64,000 bases of DNA from Hypericibacter sp049323455 (lineage in GTDB: Bacteria > Pseudomonadota > Alphaproteobacteria > Dongiales > Dongiaceae): NCBI GenBank assembly GCA_049323455.1, contig JBMONF010000034.1, forward strand, positions 186,001 to 250,000, given 5' to 3'. The notes under the pieces were generated by a model. The model saw only the letters and a program-made list of their open reading frames with translations. It did not search any database and was not told the origin of the DNA. Positions 8,050 through 16,582 of the stretch are shown here, one piece after another. Numbering within the stretch: the stretch's first letter is position 1; each line of letters starts with the position of its first letter. Made by a program: the position numbers and the translations under genes.

Positions 8050-9201
8050 TCAGGCCGAAGCGCCTTGCGCCGCCGCCAACATCGGCTCGGGTGCCGCACC
8101 GCCCTGCTCGGTGGCCTCGCGCCAGCGCGGACCCACCGCATAGCCGTACTGCGCCGGCAGTTCGACGGTGGCACCCAGTGCGGCAGCGGCGTGCCAGGGC
8201 CAGCGCGGATCGTCGAGCATGGCGCGGCCGAGCGAGACGAAATCGGCATGGCCGGCGGCGATGATCGCCTCCGCCTGCTGCGGGCGGGTGATGAGGCCGA
8301 CGGCCATGGTTGGCAGCCCGACTTCGCGCTTGACGCGATCGGCGAAGGGCAGTTGGTAGCCGGGGCGAGCCGTCATCTGCTGCGTCGGAACGACGCCGCC
8401 GCTCGAGACATCGAGAAAATCGCAAGCCCGCTCCTTGAGCGCACGCCCGAGCGCGACGGCATCGTCCGGCCCGGCCCCACCCTCGGCCCAATCCGAGCCC
8501 GAGATGCGCGCCCCCACCGGGATCGCCGCCGGCACCGCGGCGCGGACGGCCGCGAAGATTTCGGCCGGCAGGCGCACACGGTTCGCGAGCGACCCGCCAT
8601 AGGCGTCGGTGCGCCGGTTGGCGAGCGGCGACATGAACTCGCTGAGCAGATAGCCGTGCGCCATGTGCAGCTCGATGACATCGAAGCCGATGGCGACCGC
8701 CCGCTGCGCCGCCTGGACGAAGGCGGCCTTGATCCGGGCGATCCCGGCCTCGTCGAGCGCTTCGGGCGCGGGCCGGTTCTGGTCGAACGGGATGGCGCTG
8801 GGCCCCACGGTCCTCCAGCCGCCCTCGTCGTGCGCGAGCGGACGGCCACCCTCCCAGGGCCTGGAGATCGAGGCCTTGCGTCCGGCATGGGCGAGCTGGA
8901 TGCCGATGCGGCTCTTGCCGGCGCGGGCGCGAAAGCCGCTAACCAGGGCAGCGAGCGCATGCTCGGCCTGGTCCGAGTAGAGGCCGAGGCAGCCGGGCGT
9001 GATCCGGCCGATCGCCTCGACCGCGGTGGCCTCGACGAACACGAGCCCCGCGCCCGAGAGCGCGAACTGGCCCAGATGGATCGGATGCCAGTCGCTCGCC
9101 ACCCCGTCGACGGCGCTGTACTGGCACATGGGCGACACCACGATTCGATTCGGAACGATGACGCTTCGCAGCGGGAAGGCGCTGAACAGGACGCTGGTCA
9201 C
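8050..9201 (-). CDS. NADH:flavin oxidoreductase, YqjM-type old yellow enzyme
   Basis: The product is 383 residues, an FMN-binding TIM barrel. Family signatures are SPMCQYSA with the redox-tuning cysteine of the thermophilic-like/YqjM class, the HMAHGYLLSEFMSPLANRR active-site stretch and the late phosphate-binding GLITRP...DFVSLGRAMLDDP. Such enzymes reduce activated C=C bonds of enals, enones and nitro compounds with NAD(P)H; the physiological substrate cannot be told. The start is GTG 9201, preceded by GAGGAGAGATC. Longer frames to 9294 lack such a site. It is transcribed away from pstS and ends convergent with sorB. Confidence 0.9.
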   Translation of the reverse strand: MTSVLFSAFPLRSVIVPNRIVVSPMCQYSAVDGVASDWHPIHLGQFALSGAGLVFVEATAVEAIGRITPGCLGLYSDQAEHALAALVSGFRARAGKSRIGIQLAHAGRKASISRPWEGGRPLAHDEGGWRTVGPSAIPFDQNRPAPEALDEAGIARIKAAFVQAAQRAVAIGFDVIELHMAHGYLLSEFMSPLANRRTDAYGGSLANRVRLPAEIFAAVRAAVPAAIPVGARISGSDWAEGGAGPDDAVALGRALKERACDFLDVSSGGVVPTQQMTARPGYQLPFADRVKREVGLPTMAVGLITRPQQAEAIIAAGHADFVSLGRAMLDDPRWPWHAAAALGATVELPAQYGYAVGPRWREATEQGGAAPEPMLAAAQGASA

Positions 9202-9303
9202 GATCTCTCCTCGTCGCGGGTGGATGTTCACATGCCCCGGATAGGGGCGAAGAACGGGCAGGAAAAAGAAGAGCAGCCGCCCGAAGGCGGCCACCGCTCG
9301 GCA

Positions 9304-9337
9304 CTGTCATCCAAACTTCACAAGAGTTCAATAAATT
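9304..9337 (+). promoter_or_regulatory. PhoB box and -10 hexamer upstream of pstS
   Basis: CTGTCAT (9304-9310), spacer CCAA, then ACTTCAC (9315-9321) match the two 7-mer half sites of a PhoB box (consensus CTGTCAT, 4 nt, CTGTCAT). A TAAATT hexamer follows at 9332-9337, exactly 10 nt after the box. This is the classical spacing of Pho promoters, where PhoB replaces -35 recognition. The same layout occurs upstream of ppk at 60911-60944. Confidence 0.8.
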
Positions 9338-9435
9338 CGGCCTGCTTGGTGGCGCCTAGTGCGACGGCCAGCCACGGCACGGGAGCCGCTGCGATGCTCG
9401 CGTGCCGGCTGGCTCTTCAACCTCGAGAGGTCGAC

Positions 9436-10491
9436 ATGAAGCTGTCCCTAAACGCCCTTCGGATCGCCGCCGCGAGCGTCGCCACGGCGGGATTCGTCTC
9501 CGCCGCGCTGGCCGCCGACATCTCCGGCGCGGGCGCCACCTTCCCCTACCCGATCTACGCCAAATGGGCCGATGCCTATAAGGCCGAAACCGGCAATGGC
9601 CTGAACTACCAGTCAATCGGCTCGGGCGGCGGCATCAAGCAGATCAAGGCGGGCACCGTGACCTTCGGCGCCTCCGACATGCCGCTGAAGCCCGAGGAGC
9701 TGGAGCAAGCGGGTCTGGCGCAGTTCCCGACCGTGATGGGCGGCGTGGTGCCCGTCGCCAACCTCGCCGGGGTGAAGCCCGGCGACATGGTGCTCGATGG
9801 GCCGACGCTGGCCGAGATCTTCCTGGGCAAGATCACCAAGTGGGATGACCCGGCCATCAAGAAGCTGAACCCGAACCTCTCTCTGCCCTCGCAGGCGATC
9901 GCCGTGGTGCATCGATCGGACGGTTCCGGCACCACCTTCATCTTCTCGAACTACCTGTCGAAGGTGAGCAAGGACTGGGCGGATAACGTCGGCTCGTCCA
10001 CGTCGATCGAATGGCCGGTCGGCATCGGCGCCAAGGGTAACGAAGGCGTGGCCGGCAACGTCGCGCAAACCGCCGGCTCCATCGGCTATGTCGAATATGC
10101 CTACGCCAAGCAGAACAAGCTCACTTTCACCCGCATGATCAACCATGACGGCCAGGCCGTCGGCCCGACGGCGGAGGCGTTCCAAGCCGCCGCGGCCGGT
10201 GCCGACTGGGCCAATGCCAAAGGCTTCTACATGATCCTGACCGACGAGCCCGGCGCCAAGAGCTGGCCGATCGCCGGCGCCACCTTCATCCTGATGCACA
10301 AGCGGCCTCAGGACGCGGCGGCCTCGATCGAGGCACTCAAGTTCTTCGCTTGGGCCTACAAGAACGGCGACAAGATGGCCGAGGCGCTCGATTACGTGCC
10401 GATGCCCGACAGCGTCGTCGATCTCATCGAGAAGAGCTGGCAGGACATCAAGGGCTCGAACGGCGGGCCCCTCTATACCAGCTCGATGTAA
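9436..10491 (+). CDS. pstS: Phosphate ABC transporter, periplasmic phosphate-binding protein
   Basis: The product is 351 residues with a Sec signal ending in SAALAA. The mature protein opens with DISGAGATFPYPIYAKWADA, the conserved PstS N-terminus. Phosphate-contacting loops are visible as GSGGGIKQI, TFGASDMPL and VHRSDGSGTTFIF. It captures inorganic phosphate in the periplasm and delivers it to PstC/PstA. ATG 9436 has GAGAGG 5 nt upstream; the longer open frame reaching back to 8017 has no support. A PhoB box lies 115 bp upstream, and a strong hairpin follows the gene before pstC. Confidence 0.96.
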   Translation: MKLSLNALRIAAASVATAGFVSAALAADISGAGATFPYPIYAKWADAYKAETGNGLNYQSIGSGGGIKQIKAGTVTFGASDMPLKPEELEQAGLAQFPTVMGGVVPVANLAGVKPGDMVLDGPTLAEIFLGKITKWDDPAIKKLNPNLSLPSQAIAVVHRSDGSGTTFIFSNYLSKVSKDWADNVGSSTSIEWPVGIGAKGNEGVAGNVAQTAGSIGYVEYAYAKQNKLTFTRMINHDGQAVGPTAEAFQAAAAGADWANAKGFYMILTDEPGAKSWPIAGATFILMHKRPQDAAASIEALKFFAWAYKNGDKMAEALDYVPMPDSVVDLIEKSWQDIKGSNGGPLYTSSM

Positions 10492-10526
10492 TTCGGCTCA
10501 TTCGGAGAAAGACGCCGGAAGTGAGG

Positions 10527-10559
10527 GGTGGGGAGGCATGCTCCGTTGGCCTCCCCACC
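10527..10559 (+). terminator. Hairpin between pstS and pstC (attenuator or 3' stabiliser)
   Basis: An 11-bp perfect stem (GGTGGGGAGGC, 11-nt loop, GCCTCCCCACC) starts 36 nt after the pstS stop and is followed by TCGTCTT. Binding-protein genes of ABC operons often have such a structure, which lowers downstream expression or protects the upstream mRNA, so that PstS is made in excess over PstCAB. Confidence 0.7.
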
Positions 10560-10590
10560 TCGTCTTGACCATCGGGCGCCCAACACCGTC

Positions 10591-11580
10591 ATGATCGATA
10601 TGACGCTGACCCAGGAGGAACGCGCGGTTCGCGAACGCCGGAGGCGGGCGCTTCGCGGCCACGGCCGTTCGGACGGAGCGTTCCACGCTCTGACACTGGC
10701 GGCGGCCGTCGCCGTGCTGCTCTTGCTCGGCGGCGTGATGATCTCTCTCCTCGCCGGGGCGGCGCCCGCCTTGCGGCGATACGGCTTCGGCTTCCTGTGG
10801 ACTCAGACCTGGAATCCGGTGACCGAGAAATTCGGCGCACTGGCCCCGATCTATGGCACGCTCGTCACCTCGGCCATCGCCATGGCTGTGGCGGTGCCGG
10901 TCGGGATCGGCATCGCGACCTTCCTCACCGAGCTCTGTCCGCCGCTGCTGCGACGGCCGATCGGCATCGCGATCGAGCTCCTGGCGGGAATCCCGAGCAT
11001 CATCTACGGCATCTGGGGCCTGTTCGTCCTGGCCCCCGCCCTGCAACACACCGTGCAACCCTGGCTTATCGGGATGTTTGCTGGCGTGCCGGGCCTGTCG
11101 TTGCTGTTCGCTGGCCCGCCCTACGGCATCGGCATGCTGACCGCGGCCCTGATCCTCGCCATCATGATCTTGCCCTTCATCACCTCGATCACGCGCGACG
11201 TGTTCGAGACGGTGCCGCCGATGCTGAAGGAATCCGCTTACGGGCTCGGCTGCACCACGCGGGAGGTGATGTGGCGCGTCGTGCTCCCCTATGCGCGGGT
11301 CGGCGTGACCGGCGGTGTGATGCTGGGGCTCGGACGCGCGCTCGGCGAAACCATGGCCGTGACCTTCGTGATCGGCAATGCGCACAAGCTCGCCACATCG
11401 ATCCTGGCTCCCGGCACGACCATATCGGCCACGATCGCCAACGAATTCACCGAAGCGGTCGGCGATCTCTACACCTCGTCCCTGATCGCGCTGGGCCTGA
11501 TCCTGTTCTTCATCACCTTTGTGGTCCTCGCCGCTGCGCGCTACATGCTGCTGCACATGGAACGAAAGGCCGGAGCTTGA
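10591..11580 (+). CDS. pstC: Phosphate ABC transporter permease PstC
   Basis: The product is 329 residues with six predicted transmembrane segments and the PstC periplasmic loop. The ABC permease EAA loop is visible as KESAYGLGCTTREVMWRVVLPY, split here by convention (ESAYGLGCTTREV). With PstA it forms the inner-membrane channel for phosphate. ATG 10591 is chosen because an alternative GTG at 10528 falls inside the intergenic hairpin; ATG 10600 is also possible. The stop overlaps the TTG start of pstA. Confidence 0.93.
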   Translation: MIDMTLTQEERAVRERRRRALRGHGRSDGAFHALTLAAAVAVLLLLGGVMISLLAGAAPALRRYGFGFLWTQTWNPVTEKFGALAPIYGTLVTSAIAMAVAVPVGIGIATFLTELCPPLLRRPIGIAIELLAGIPSIIYGIWGLFVLAPALQHTVQPWLIGMFAGVPGLSLLFAGPPYGIGMLTAALILAIMILPFITSITRDVFETVPPMLKESAYGLGCTTREVMWRVVLPYARVGVTGGVMLGLGRALGETMAVTFVIGNAHKLATSILAPGTTISATIANEFTEAVGDLYTSSLIALGLILFFITFVVLAAARYMLLHMERKAGA

Positions 11581-12422
11581 CGACGCGATCCGCTTCCTAT
11601 GCCGCACGGCGCAGGCGCAACGGTGTCTTCCTGGCCTCGTGCATGCTCGCCACCGCTGCCGGCCTCGGCTGGCTGGTCGTCATCCTCGCCACCCTCCTCT
11701 ACGAAGGCATCGGCGGACTGAGCCTGCGCCTGTTCGTGGAAGGCACGCCGCCCCCGGGTTCGAACGGCGGTCTCCAGAACGCAATCGCCGGCAGCCTCGT
11801 CATGACGGCGCTGGCCGTCCTCCTCGGCACGCCGCTCGGAGTTCTGGCGGGAACCTATCTCGCGGAATATGGCCGCTTCACGCGGCTCGCCGTCGTCATT
11901 CGCTTCGTGAACGACATCCTGCTCAGCGCGCCGTCGATCGTGGTGGGGCTGTTCGTCTACGAGATCCTCGTGACGACCATGGGCCATTTCTCCGCCTATG
12001 CTGGCGCGGCTGCGCTCGCCATCATCGTCATACCGGTCGTCCTGCGCACGACCGAGGACATGCTCCGGCTGATCCCCGATCCCTTACGCGAAGCCGCCTC
12101 GGCCCTCGGCGCGCCGCGTTGGCACGTGATCTCCCGGGTGGCTTATCGCGCGGCACGCGCCGGCATCATCACCGGCATCCTGCTCGCCGTCGCCCGCATC
12201 AGCGGCGAGACGGCGCCCCTGCTCTTCACGGCGCTCAACAACCAGTTCTGGAGCGCCGACCTGAACGCGCCGATGGCGAGCCTGCCCGTCACCATCTTCC
12301 AGTTTGCGATGAGCCCTTACGAGGATTGGCAGAAGCTGGCCTGGGCGGGGGCTCTTATCATCACCATTGCGGTGCTCGGGCTCAGCATCCTTGCCAGAGC
12401 CCTCGCAGCGAAGCGGAGCTAG
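11577..12422 (+). CDS. pstA: Phosphate ABC transporter permease PstA
   Basis: The product is about 281 residues with six transmembrane helices. The EAA loop reads REAASALGAPRWHVISRV, and RISGETAPLLFTAL is strongly conserved in PstA. The TTG start at 11577 overlaps the pstC stop (TTGA) and is the only start giving the short cytosolic N-terminus followed by helix 1. The next in-frame ATG would cut into that helix. Three nucleotides separate it from pstB. Start confidence is moderate; identity is high. Confidence 0.92.
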   Translation: MTTRSASYAARRRRNGVFLASCMLATAAGLGWLVVILATLLYEGIGGLSLRLFVEGTPPPGSNGGLQNAIAGSLVMTALAVLLGTPLGVLAGTYLAEYGRFTRLAVVIRFVNDILLSAPSIVVGLFVYEILVTTMGHFSAYAGAAALAIIVIPVVLRTTEDMLRLIPDPLREAASALGAPRWHVISRVAYRAARAGIITGILLAVARISGETAPLLFTALNNQFWSADLNAPMASLPVTIFQFAMSPYEDWQKLAWAGALIITIAVLGLSILARALAAKRS

Positions 12423-12425
12423 GCG

Positions 12426-13190
12426 ATGACGCCATCCACCGTGAAGGTCGACATCAAGGGCCTCTCCTTCTATTACGGAAGCTCGAAGGCGTTGAAAAAT
12501 GTCAGCCTGCCGCTTCACGACCGCCAGGTGACGGCTTTCATCGGGCCTTCGGGGTGCGGAAAATCGACGCTATTGCGCGTGCTCAACCGGATCTACGAGC
12601 TCTATCCGAACCAACGGGCCGAGGGCGAGGTCGTGGTAGACGGCACGAACATCCTCGACGGACGACAGGATCTCAATCTGCTGCGCGCCCGGATCGGGAT
12701 GGTATTCCAGAAGCCGACGCCGTTCCCAATGACCATCTACGACAACATCGCCTTCGGCATCCGCCTCTACGAGCGGCTGCCGAGATCGGAACTGGACGAC
12801 CGCGTAGAGCACGCGCTCCGGCGCGCCGCGCTCTGGGACGAGGTGAAGGACAAGCTGCACGCCAACGGCCTCAGCCTGTCCGGCGGCCAGCAGCAGCGCC
12901 TGTGCATCGCGCGCACGGTCGCCACCAAGCCCGAGGTGATCCTGCTGGACGAGCCCTGCTCGGCCCTCGATCCGATCTCGACCGCCAAGATCGAAGAGCT
13001 GATCGACCAGCTCAAAGCCGACTACACCATCGCGATCGTCACGCACAACCTGCAGCAGGCTTCGCGCGTCTCGCAATACACCGCCTTCATGTTCCTGGGC
13101 GAGCTCATCGAGTTCGGCGAGACGGAAGCGCTCTTCACCTCCCCGACGCAGACCAAGACCGAGGAGTACATCACGGGCCGTTTCGGCTAG
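12426..13190 (+). CDS. pstB: Phosphate ABC transporter ATP-binding protein PstB
   Basis: The product is 254 residues with a Walker A (GPSGCGKST), Q-loop (FQKPTPFPMTIYDNI), signature (LSGGQQQRLCIARTVA), Walker B (EVILLDEPCSALDP) and H-loop (IVTHN). The FQKPTPFPM stretch is specific to PstB. It powers phosphate import through PstCA. ATG 12426 lies 3 nt after the pstA stop. phoU, which often follows pstB, is not here; a dispersed repeat and the convergent ClC gene follow instead. Confidence 0.96.
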   Translation: MTPSTVKVDIKGLSFYYGSSKALKNVSLPLHDRQVTAFIGPSGCGKSTLLRVLNRIYELYPNQRAEGEVVVDGTNILDGRQDLNLLRARIGMVFQKPTPFPMTIYDNIAFGIRLYERLPRSELDDRVEHALRRAALWDEVKDKLHANGLSLSGGQQQRLCIARTVATKPEVILLDEPCSALDPISTAKIEELIDQLKADYTIAIVTHNLQQASRVSQYTAFMFLGELIEFGETEALFTSPTQTKTEEYITGRFG

Positions 13191-13223
13191 ATCGAACCCT
13201 CGTTCAAAAAAGGGACACTCTTT

Positions 13224-13304
13224 CGTCGCCCCCGCGAAAGCGGGGGCCCAGGGCAGGCGCTCGTCGCTTCCTCCTGGATTCCCGCTTTTCGCGGGAACGA
13301 CGGG
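13224..13304. repeat. Pair of dispersed extragenic hairpin repeats
   Basis: Two facing copies of a repeat unit lie between pstB and the ClC gene. One contains CCCCCGCGAAAGCGGGGG (13224-13252) and the other CCCGCTTTTCGCGGG (13274-13304). Related single copies are at 16527-16555 and 18891-18920. Each forms a stem with a GAAA or TTTT loop. The position between convergent genes suggests a terminator-like role as well. Confidence 0.8.
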
Positions 13305-13324
13305 AGCTTGCAATTCCACCTGCC

Positions 13325-15172
13325 TCACCTCTCGCTGGCCGGACCGAACAGCTCGCTGTTGCCCAGCTCCTCGCTGCGCCGGCGCTCGAGCTCCTGGTTG
13401 TAGCGCTTGAGCACATAGGCCTCGGTCACGAATCCCAGCACCCGCCGGTCGGTCGCGTTGTTGACGATCGCCAGCGATTCCACTTCCTGCTGTTCGAACT
13501 GGTGCAGGATCGAGCGAATGGGCGTACTCGGCAGCAGGGGCTCCTGGCGCACCGGCAGCAGGTCGCCCACTCGGCTGGCCTCGCCTTCGGTCGGAGCCTT
13601 GGCCAGATGCAGGGCCGCGGTATCGAGGATGCCGCGGAAGGCGCCGTCCTCCTCCAACACGAACAGCCGCTTGACCGAACCCACGGGGAAAGCCTGGCGC
13701 GCCGCCTCCAGGGAATCCCCGGCCCGGACGAAGGTGGCGTCGCGGCGCATCAAGTTGCGCGCGGTCAGGTCGGTCAGCCAGCCGATGTCGTGCGCGCCCC
13801 TGAGCCGGAGGCCTCGTTGATGGAAGCGCCAAGTTGAGAACGAATAGCCGAACCACTGCCGGGCGGCGAAAGAGGCGATCACCACCGACACGATCACGCC
13901 GATGGTGATCTCGTAGCTGCCGCTGGTTTCGAGCACCAGCAGGATCATGGTCACGGGCGCGCCGACGATGGCGGCCCCCACTGCGCCCATGCCGGCGAGC
14001 GTGAAGGTCACGGTTGCGTTGGCCACGCTGGGCGAGAGCCAGGCGGCGCCCTGCCCGATCAAGGCGCCGAGAAGAGCGCCGATGAAGAGCGACGAGCTGA
14101 ACATGCCGCCGCGAAGCCCGCTGCCGACCGAGAGTGCGGAGCCCGCGATCTTGGCCGCCAGGATTCCGGCCAGCGCTGCGGTCGGCACCACGCCGTCGAC
14201 CGTCAGTTGGATGGCGCCGTGGCCGCCGCCCAGCACCTGCGGATAGACGAAGGCCATGGCCGCGAGACCGAGGCCGGCCGCAAGCGGGCGCAGCCCCCGC
14301 GGCACCTGCAGCGTCTTCAGCGCACGCTCGATGCCCGTGACGGCCTGCATGGCGGCGATGCCGACACCGGCGCTGGCAAGCCCGATCACGGCGAAATAAA
14401 TGAAATCGATGTTGGTCGGCGGCAATTGCATGGGAACTTCGAAGATCGAGTAGGTCCCGAAGATCGACCGACCGACCAGCGCGGCCGACACGCTCGCCAA
14501 GCCGATCGGCGCCAGCGCCGACAGCGAATAGCTGCCGATGATCAGCTCGAAGGCATAGAAGGCGCCGGCGAGCGGCGCATTGAAGGCCGCCGAGATGGCC
14601 GCGGCCGTGCCGCAGCCGACCAGCGTGCGCAGGTCCTGGCGACGCAGCCGGAAGAGCTGCCCGAACTGCGAGGCGAATCCGGCCCCGCTCTGCGTGTAGG
14701 CCGCTTCCATGCCGACCGACCCGCCGACGCCGGCCGAGAACAGGGTCATGGCCGTCAGTGCCAGGCTGTCGCGCAGCGACATGCGACCGCCGTAAAGCGC
14801 ATTGGCCTCGATCGGGTCGACCACATCGCGCCCGCGCCAGCGTCGCTCCGCCACCGCGACCAGGCCGTAAAGCAAGGTGCCGAGGATGGGCACGGTCATC
14901 AGCCTGAGCGCCCCATCCACCTGGCCGCTGCTCAGATGGCCGGCGAGCGGCGTTCCGAACAGCGTCAGATGGATCAGGCGGAGCAAGCCTTGCAGCAGTG
15001 AGGTCGCCGAGCCGACCAGAACGCCGATGATCACGGCGAAGGTCAGCAGCGCGACATCGCTGTCCCGGATGCGCTGTGGAAGAACCCGAAGGGCGATAAT
15101 CCTGAGCCGCGCCACCAATCGGCCCCCTCCGGGCCAATTGCGGCGGCCGCTATGTATTGTCGGTGCAGCCAT
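13325..15172 (-). CDS. ClC-family anion channel/antiporter with C-terminal CBS pair
   Basis: The product is about 615 residues. The ClC membrane domain covers residues 20-425 with roughly ten helices; two CBS domains follow at about 440-600 (MRRDATFVRAGDSLEAARQ and LPSTPIRSILHQFEQQEV). The gating glutamate is kept in GSVGMEAAYTQSGAG, and the late GGMFSSSLFIGALLGALIG segment is intact. However, the usual GSGIP anion-coordinating motif is replaced by DVVDPIEA, so ion selectivity may differ from classic chloride exchangers. CBS pairs usually bind adenosine nucleotides. ATG 15172 is given as start; a TTG at 15220 would add 16 residues, and neither has a good ribosome-binding site. Confidence 0.87.
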   Translation of the reverse strand: MAAPTIHSGRRNWPGGGRLVARLRIIALRVLPQRIRDSDVALLTFAVIIGVLVGSATSLLQGLLRLIHLTLFGTPLAGHLSSGQVDGALRLMTVPILGTLLYGLVAVAERRWRGRDVVDPIEANALYGGRMSLRDSLALTAMTLFSAGVGGSVGMEAAYTQSGAGFASQFGQLFRLRRQDLRTLVGCGTAAAISAAFNAPLAGAFYAFELIIGSYSLSALAPIGLASVSAALVGRSIFGTYSIFEVPMQLPPTNIDFIYFAVIGLASAGVGIAAMQAVTGIERALKTLQVPRGLRPLAAGLGLAAMAFVYPQVLGGGHGAIQLTVDGVVPTAALAGILAAKIAGSALSVGSGLRGGMFSSSLFIGALLGALIGQGAAWLSPSVANATVTFTLAGMGAVGAAIVGAPVTMILLVLETSGSYEITIGVIVSVVIASFAARQWFGYSFSTWRFHQRGLRLRGAHDIGWLTDLTARNLMRRDATFVRAGDSLEAARQAFPVGSVKRLFVLEEDGAFRGILDTAALHLAKAPTEGEASRVGDLLPVRQEPLLPSTPIRSILHQFEQQEVESLAIVNNATDRRVLGFVTEAYVLKRYNQELERRRSEELGNSELFGPASER

Positions 15173-15522
15173 GAACGACGGTTGGGGGTCCGGTGGGACC
15201 GCCGGCTTCTCGATCTCCAAATGGCGCCGAGGAAGCCGCCATACTATCGAAAATCTTGCGGATCTGGTCTTCTTCTTTAGCGCCTCTTATGGGTGCGCCA
15301 GCGGCATGAAAAATCTGTCACGAGGCGAACCGCAAGGCGCCGGCATGGCGCATCCTGCTTTGCCCGCCGGCTGCCCCCCGGAAGCCACAGGGGGCCCGCT
15401 GGAGCATGGTTTGAACCGGTCCGGCCTTTTCTACCGTCTCCTCCCGGTCCGGAATTCTCGCAGAGGCCAGGAGCGTCGCCGCAGTGATCCGGCCGGAAGG
15501 GTGCCAAGCCGGCGCCGGTCGA
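15173..15522. other. Gene-free stretch between ClC and a small hypothetical gene
   Basis: No frame with a credible start and family was seen in these 350 bases. The ClC promoter on the minus strand should lie here. Confidence 0.4.
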
Positions 15523-15912
15523 TCAGGCTTCGCTCCAACGCTGATAGGCACGCTGCATCGCCTCGAGCGCCAGCACCTGGGCGCTGGGCGTCGAGGATTT
15601 GTCCTCGACCAGCGCCAGGTAGCGGTTGCGGGCCTGGACATAGGCGACCCATAAGCTCGCTTCCCTGAGTGCCGTGCTGACACGCCGTTCGGGCCGATCC
15701 CGCCGTCCCTGCCGCTCGGCCTCGACCAAGGCGCCGCGCAGCCGCGCCGCGATCTCGGTTTCGCCGGAGGCATAGGCGTGGTTGAAGGCGGCCAGAATCT
15801 TGTCCGACAGACGGCGCAGATGATCCGGCATGCCATAGGCGTCGTGATCTGGCGGTGGTCCGCCGCCGGGGCTGCCATGCGCGCTTCGGCCTCCTTTATC
15901 GGTTGCCGCCAT
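15523..15912 (-). CDS. Hypothetical protein, 129 residues
   Basis: The product is soluble, with a glycine/proline-rich first 35 residues followed by a helical stretch (HLRRLSDKILAAFNHAYASG, then EIAARLRGALVEAE). No known domain, signal peptide or membrane helix was recognised. ATG 15912 is chosen because AGGAGG lies 8 nt upstream; a GTG at 15936 is in frame but would overlap that site. Codon use matches neighbouring genes. The helical part suggests a small regulatory or structural protein, but no function is assigned. Confidence 0.7.
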   Translation of the reverse strand: MAATDKGGRSAHGSPGGGPPPDHDAYGMPDHLRRLSDKILAAFNHAYASGETEIAARLRGALVEAERQGRRDRPERRVSTALREASLWVAYVQARNRYLALVEDKSSTPSAQVLALEAMQRAYQRWSEA

Positions 15913-16186
15913 GACGGATTCCTCCTGCCCGGTCACGGCCTTACCGCAGGCCTCTCATGGGCTGTCTTAACCACGGTTGGCTCGAATGGCCGGCGCTTCT
16001 CGCGATGGCTTAACTCTAAGGGGTCGGGATTAAGCGCCGCTTAAATGCATTCCTTCACCGATTTCTGTGGATAACCGAAATTCGATTCACCTTCTCTTAA
16101 ACCGGGAAGCGCCACGCTGTTTCCCGCGCCCCAGGTAGGGGAGGCCAGGGTTAATTCCAGTAGCTCCAGGTAGGAGGGAGGGAATC

Positions 16187-16390
16187 ATGTCTCTGTCGAA
16201 ACGCTCCATCGAAACGCTGCTTGATCTGGTCGAGATCAAGCTCAGCTGCATTGAAGTGTTCGACCGCGAGGACCAGCGCGAACTGAACTCGCTCGAGGTG
16301 GCAAGGCGCGAATTGACGGCGATGATGCCGGCACGCGCGGCCGTCAAGAATGCGGGCCTGACGCGGCCTGACGTACGCCCGGCCTACTAA
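16187..16390 (+). CDS. Small conserved-looking hypothetical protein, 67 residues
   Basis: ATG 16187 is preceded by a strong ribosome-binding site (GGAGGGAGGG), and a Rho-independent-type hairpin follows the stop at 16412-16448. The product starts MSLSKRSIETLLDLVEIKLS and is mostly helical with many Glu/Arg/Leu residues. It has no signal, cysteine motif or membrane helix. The clean start and terminator signals support a real monocistronic gene; function is unknown. The leader (about 16040-16180) is AT-richer than its surroundings, consistent with a promoter. Confidence 0.75.
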   Translation: MSLSKRSIETLLDLVEIKLSCIEVFDREDQRELNSLEVARRELTAMMPARAAVKNAGLTRPDVRPAY

Positions 16391-16411
16391 ACCCGACGCT
16401 TAGCTCGGTAT

Positions 16412-16448
16412 CGAGCGGGCCCGCTTTTGCCGGCGGGCCCATCGCTCG
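16412..16448 (+). terminator. Terminator hairpin after the 67-residue gene
   Basis: An inner stem GGGCCCGC/GCGGGCCC (16417-16424 with 16433-16440) is extended by CGAGC/GCTCG after a 3-nt bulge. A short CTTTCC follows. It lies 22 nt past the stop codon. Confidence 0.65.
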
Positions 16449-16526
16449 CTTTCCGCTGATTCGTCGTTACGGACGTTGCGCTCAGGCCCAGAGCGGTTCC
16501 CGTATGGCTTGAATCGCACTTTTTTC

Positions 16527-16555
16527 CGTCGTTCCCGCGAAAGCGGGGGCGAGGA
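16527..16555. repeat. Dispersed extragenic hairpin repeat
   Basis: This single copy contains CCCGCGAAAGCGGGGG and belongs to the same family as the repeats at 13224-13304 and 18891-18920. It lies just past the 3' end of the PLP-enzyme gene. Confidence 0.75.
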
Positions 16556-16582
16556 TATAAATCACATCAAACGGGATGTGCT

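Noticed and set aside
8017..9435. Upstream extension of the pstS frame by about 470 codons
   Set aside because: It is antisense to the flavin oxidoreductase gene and would bury the PstS signal peptide; ATG 9436 has a good ribosome-binding site.
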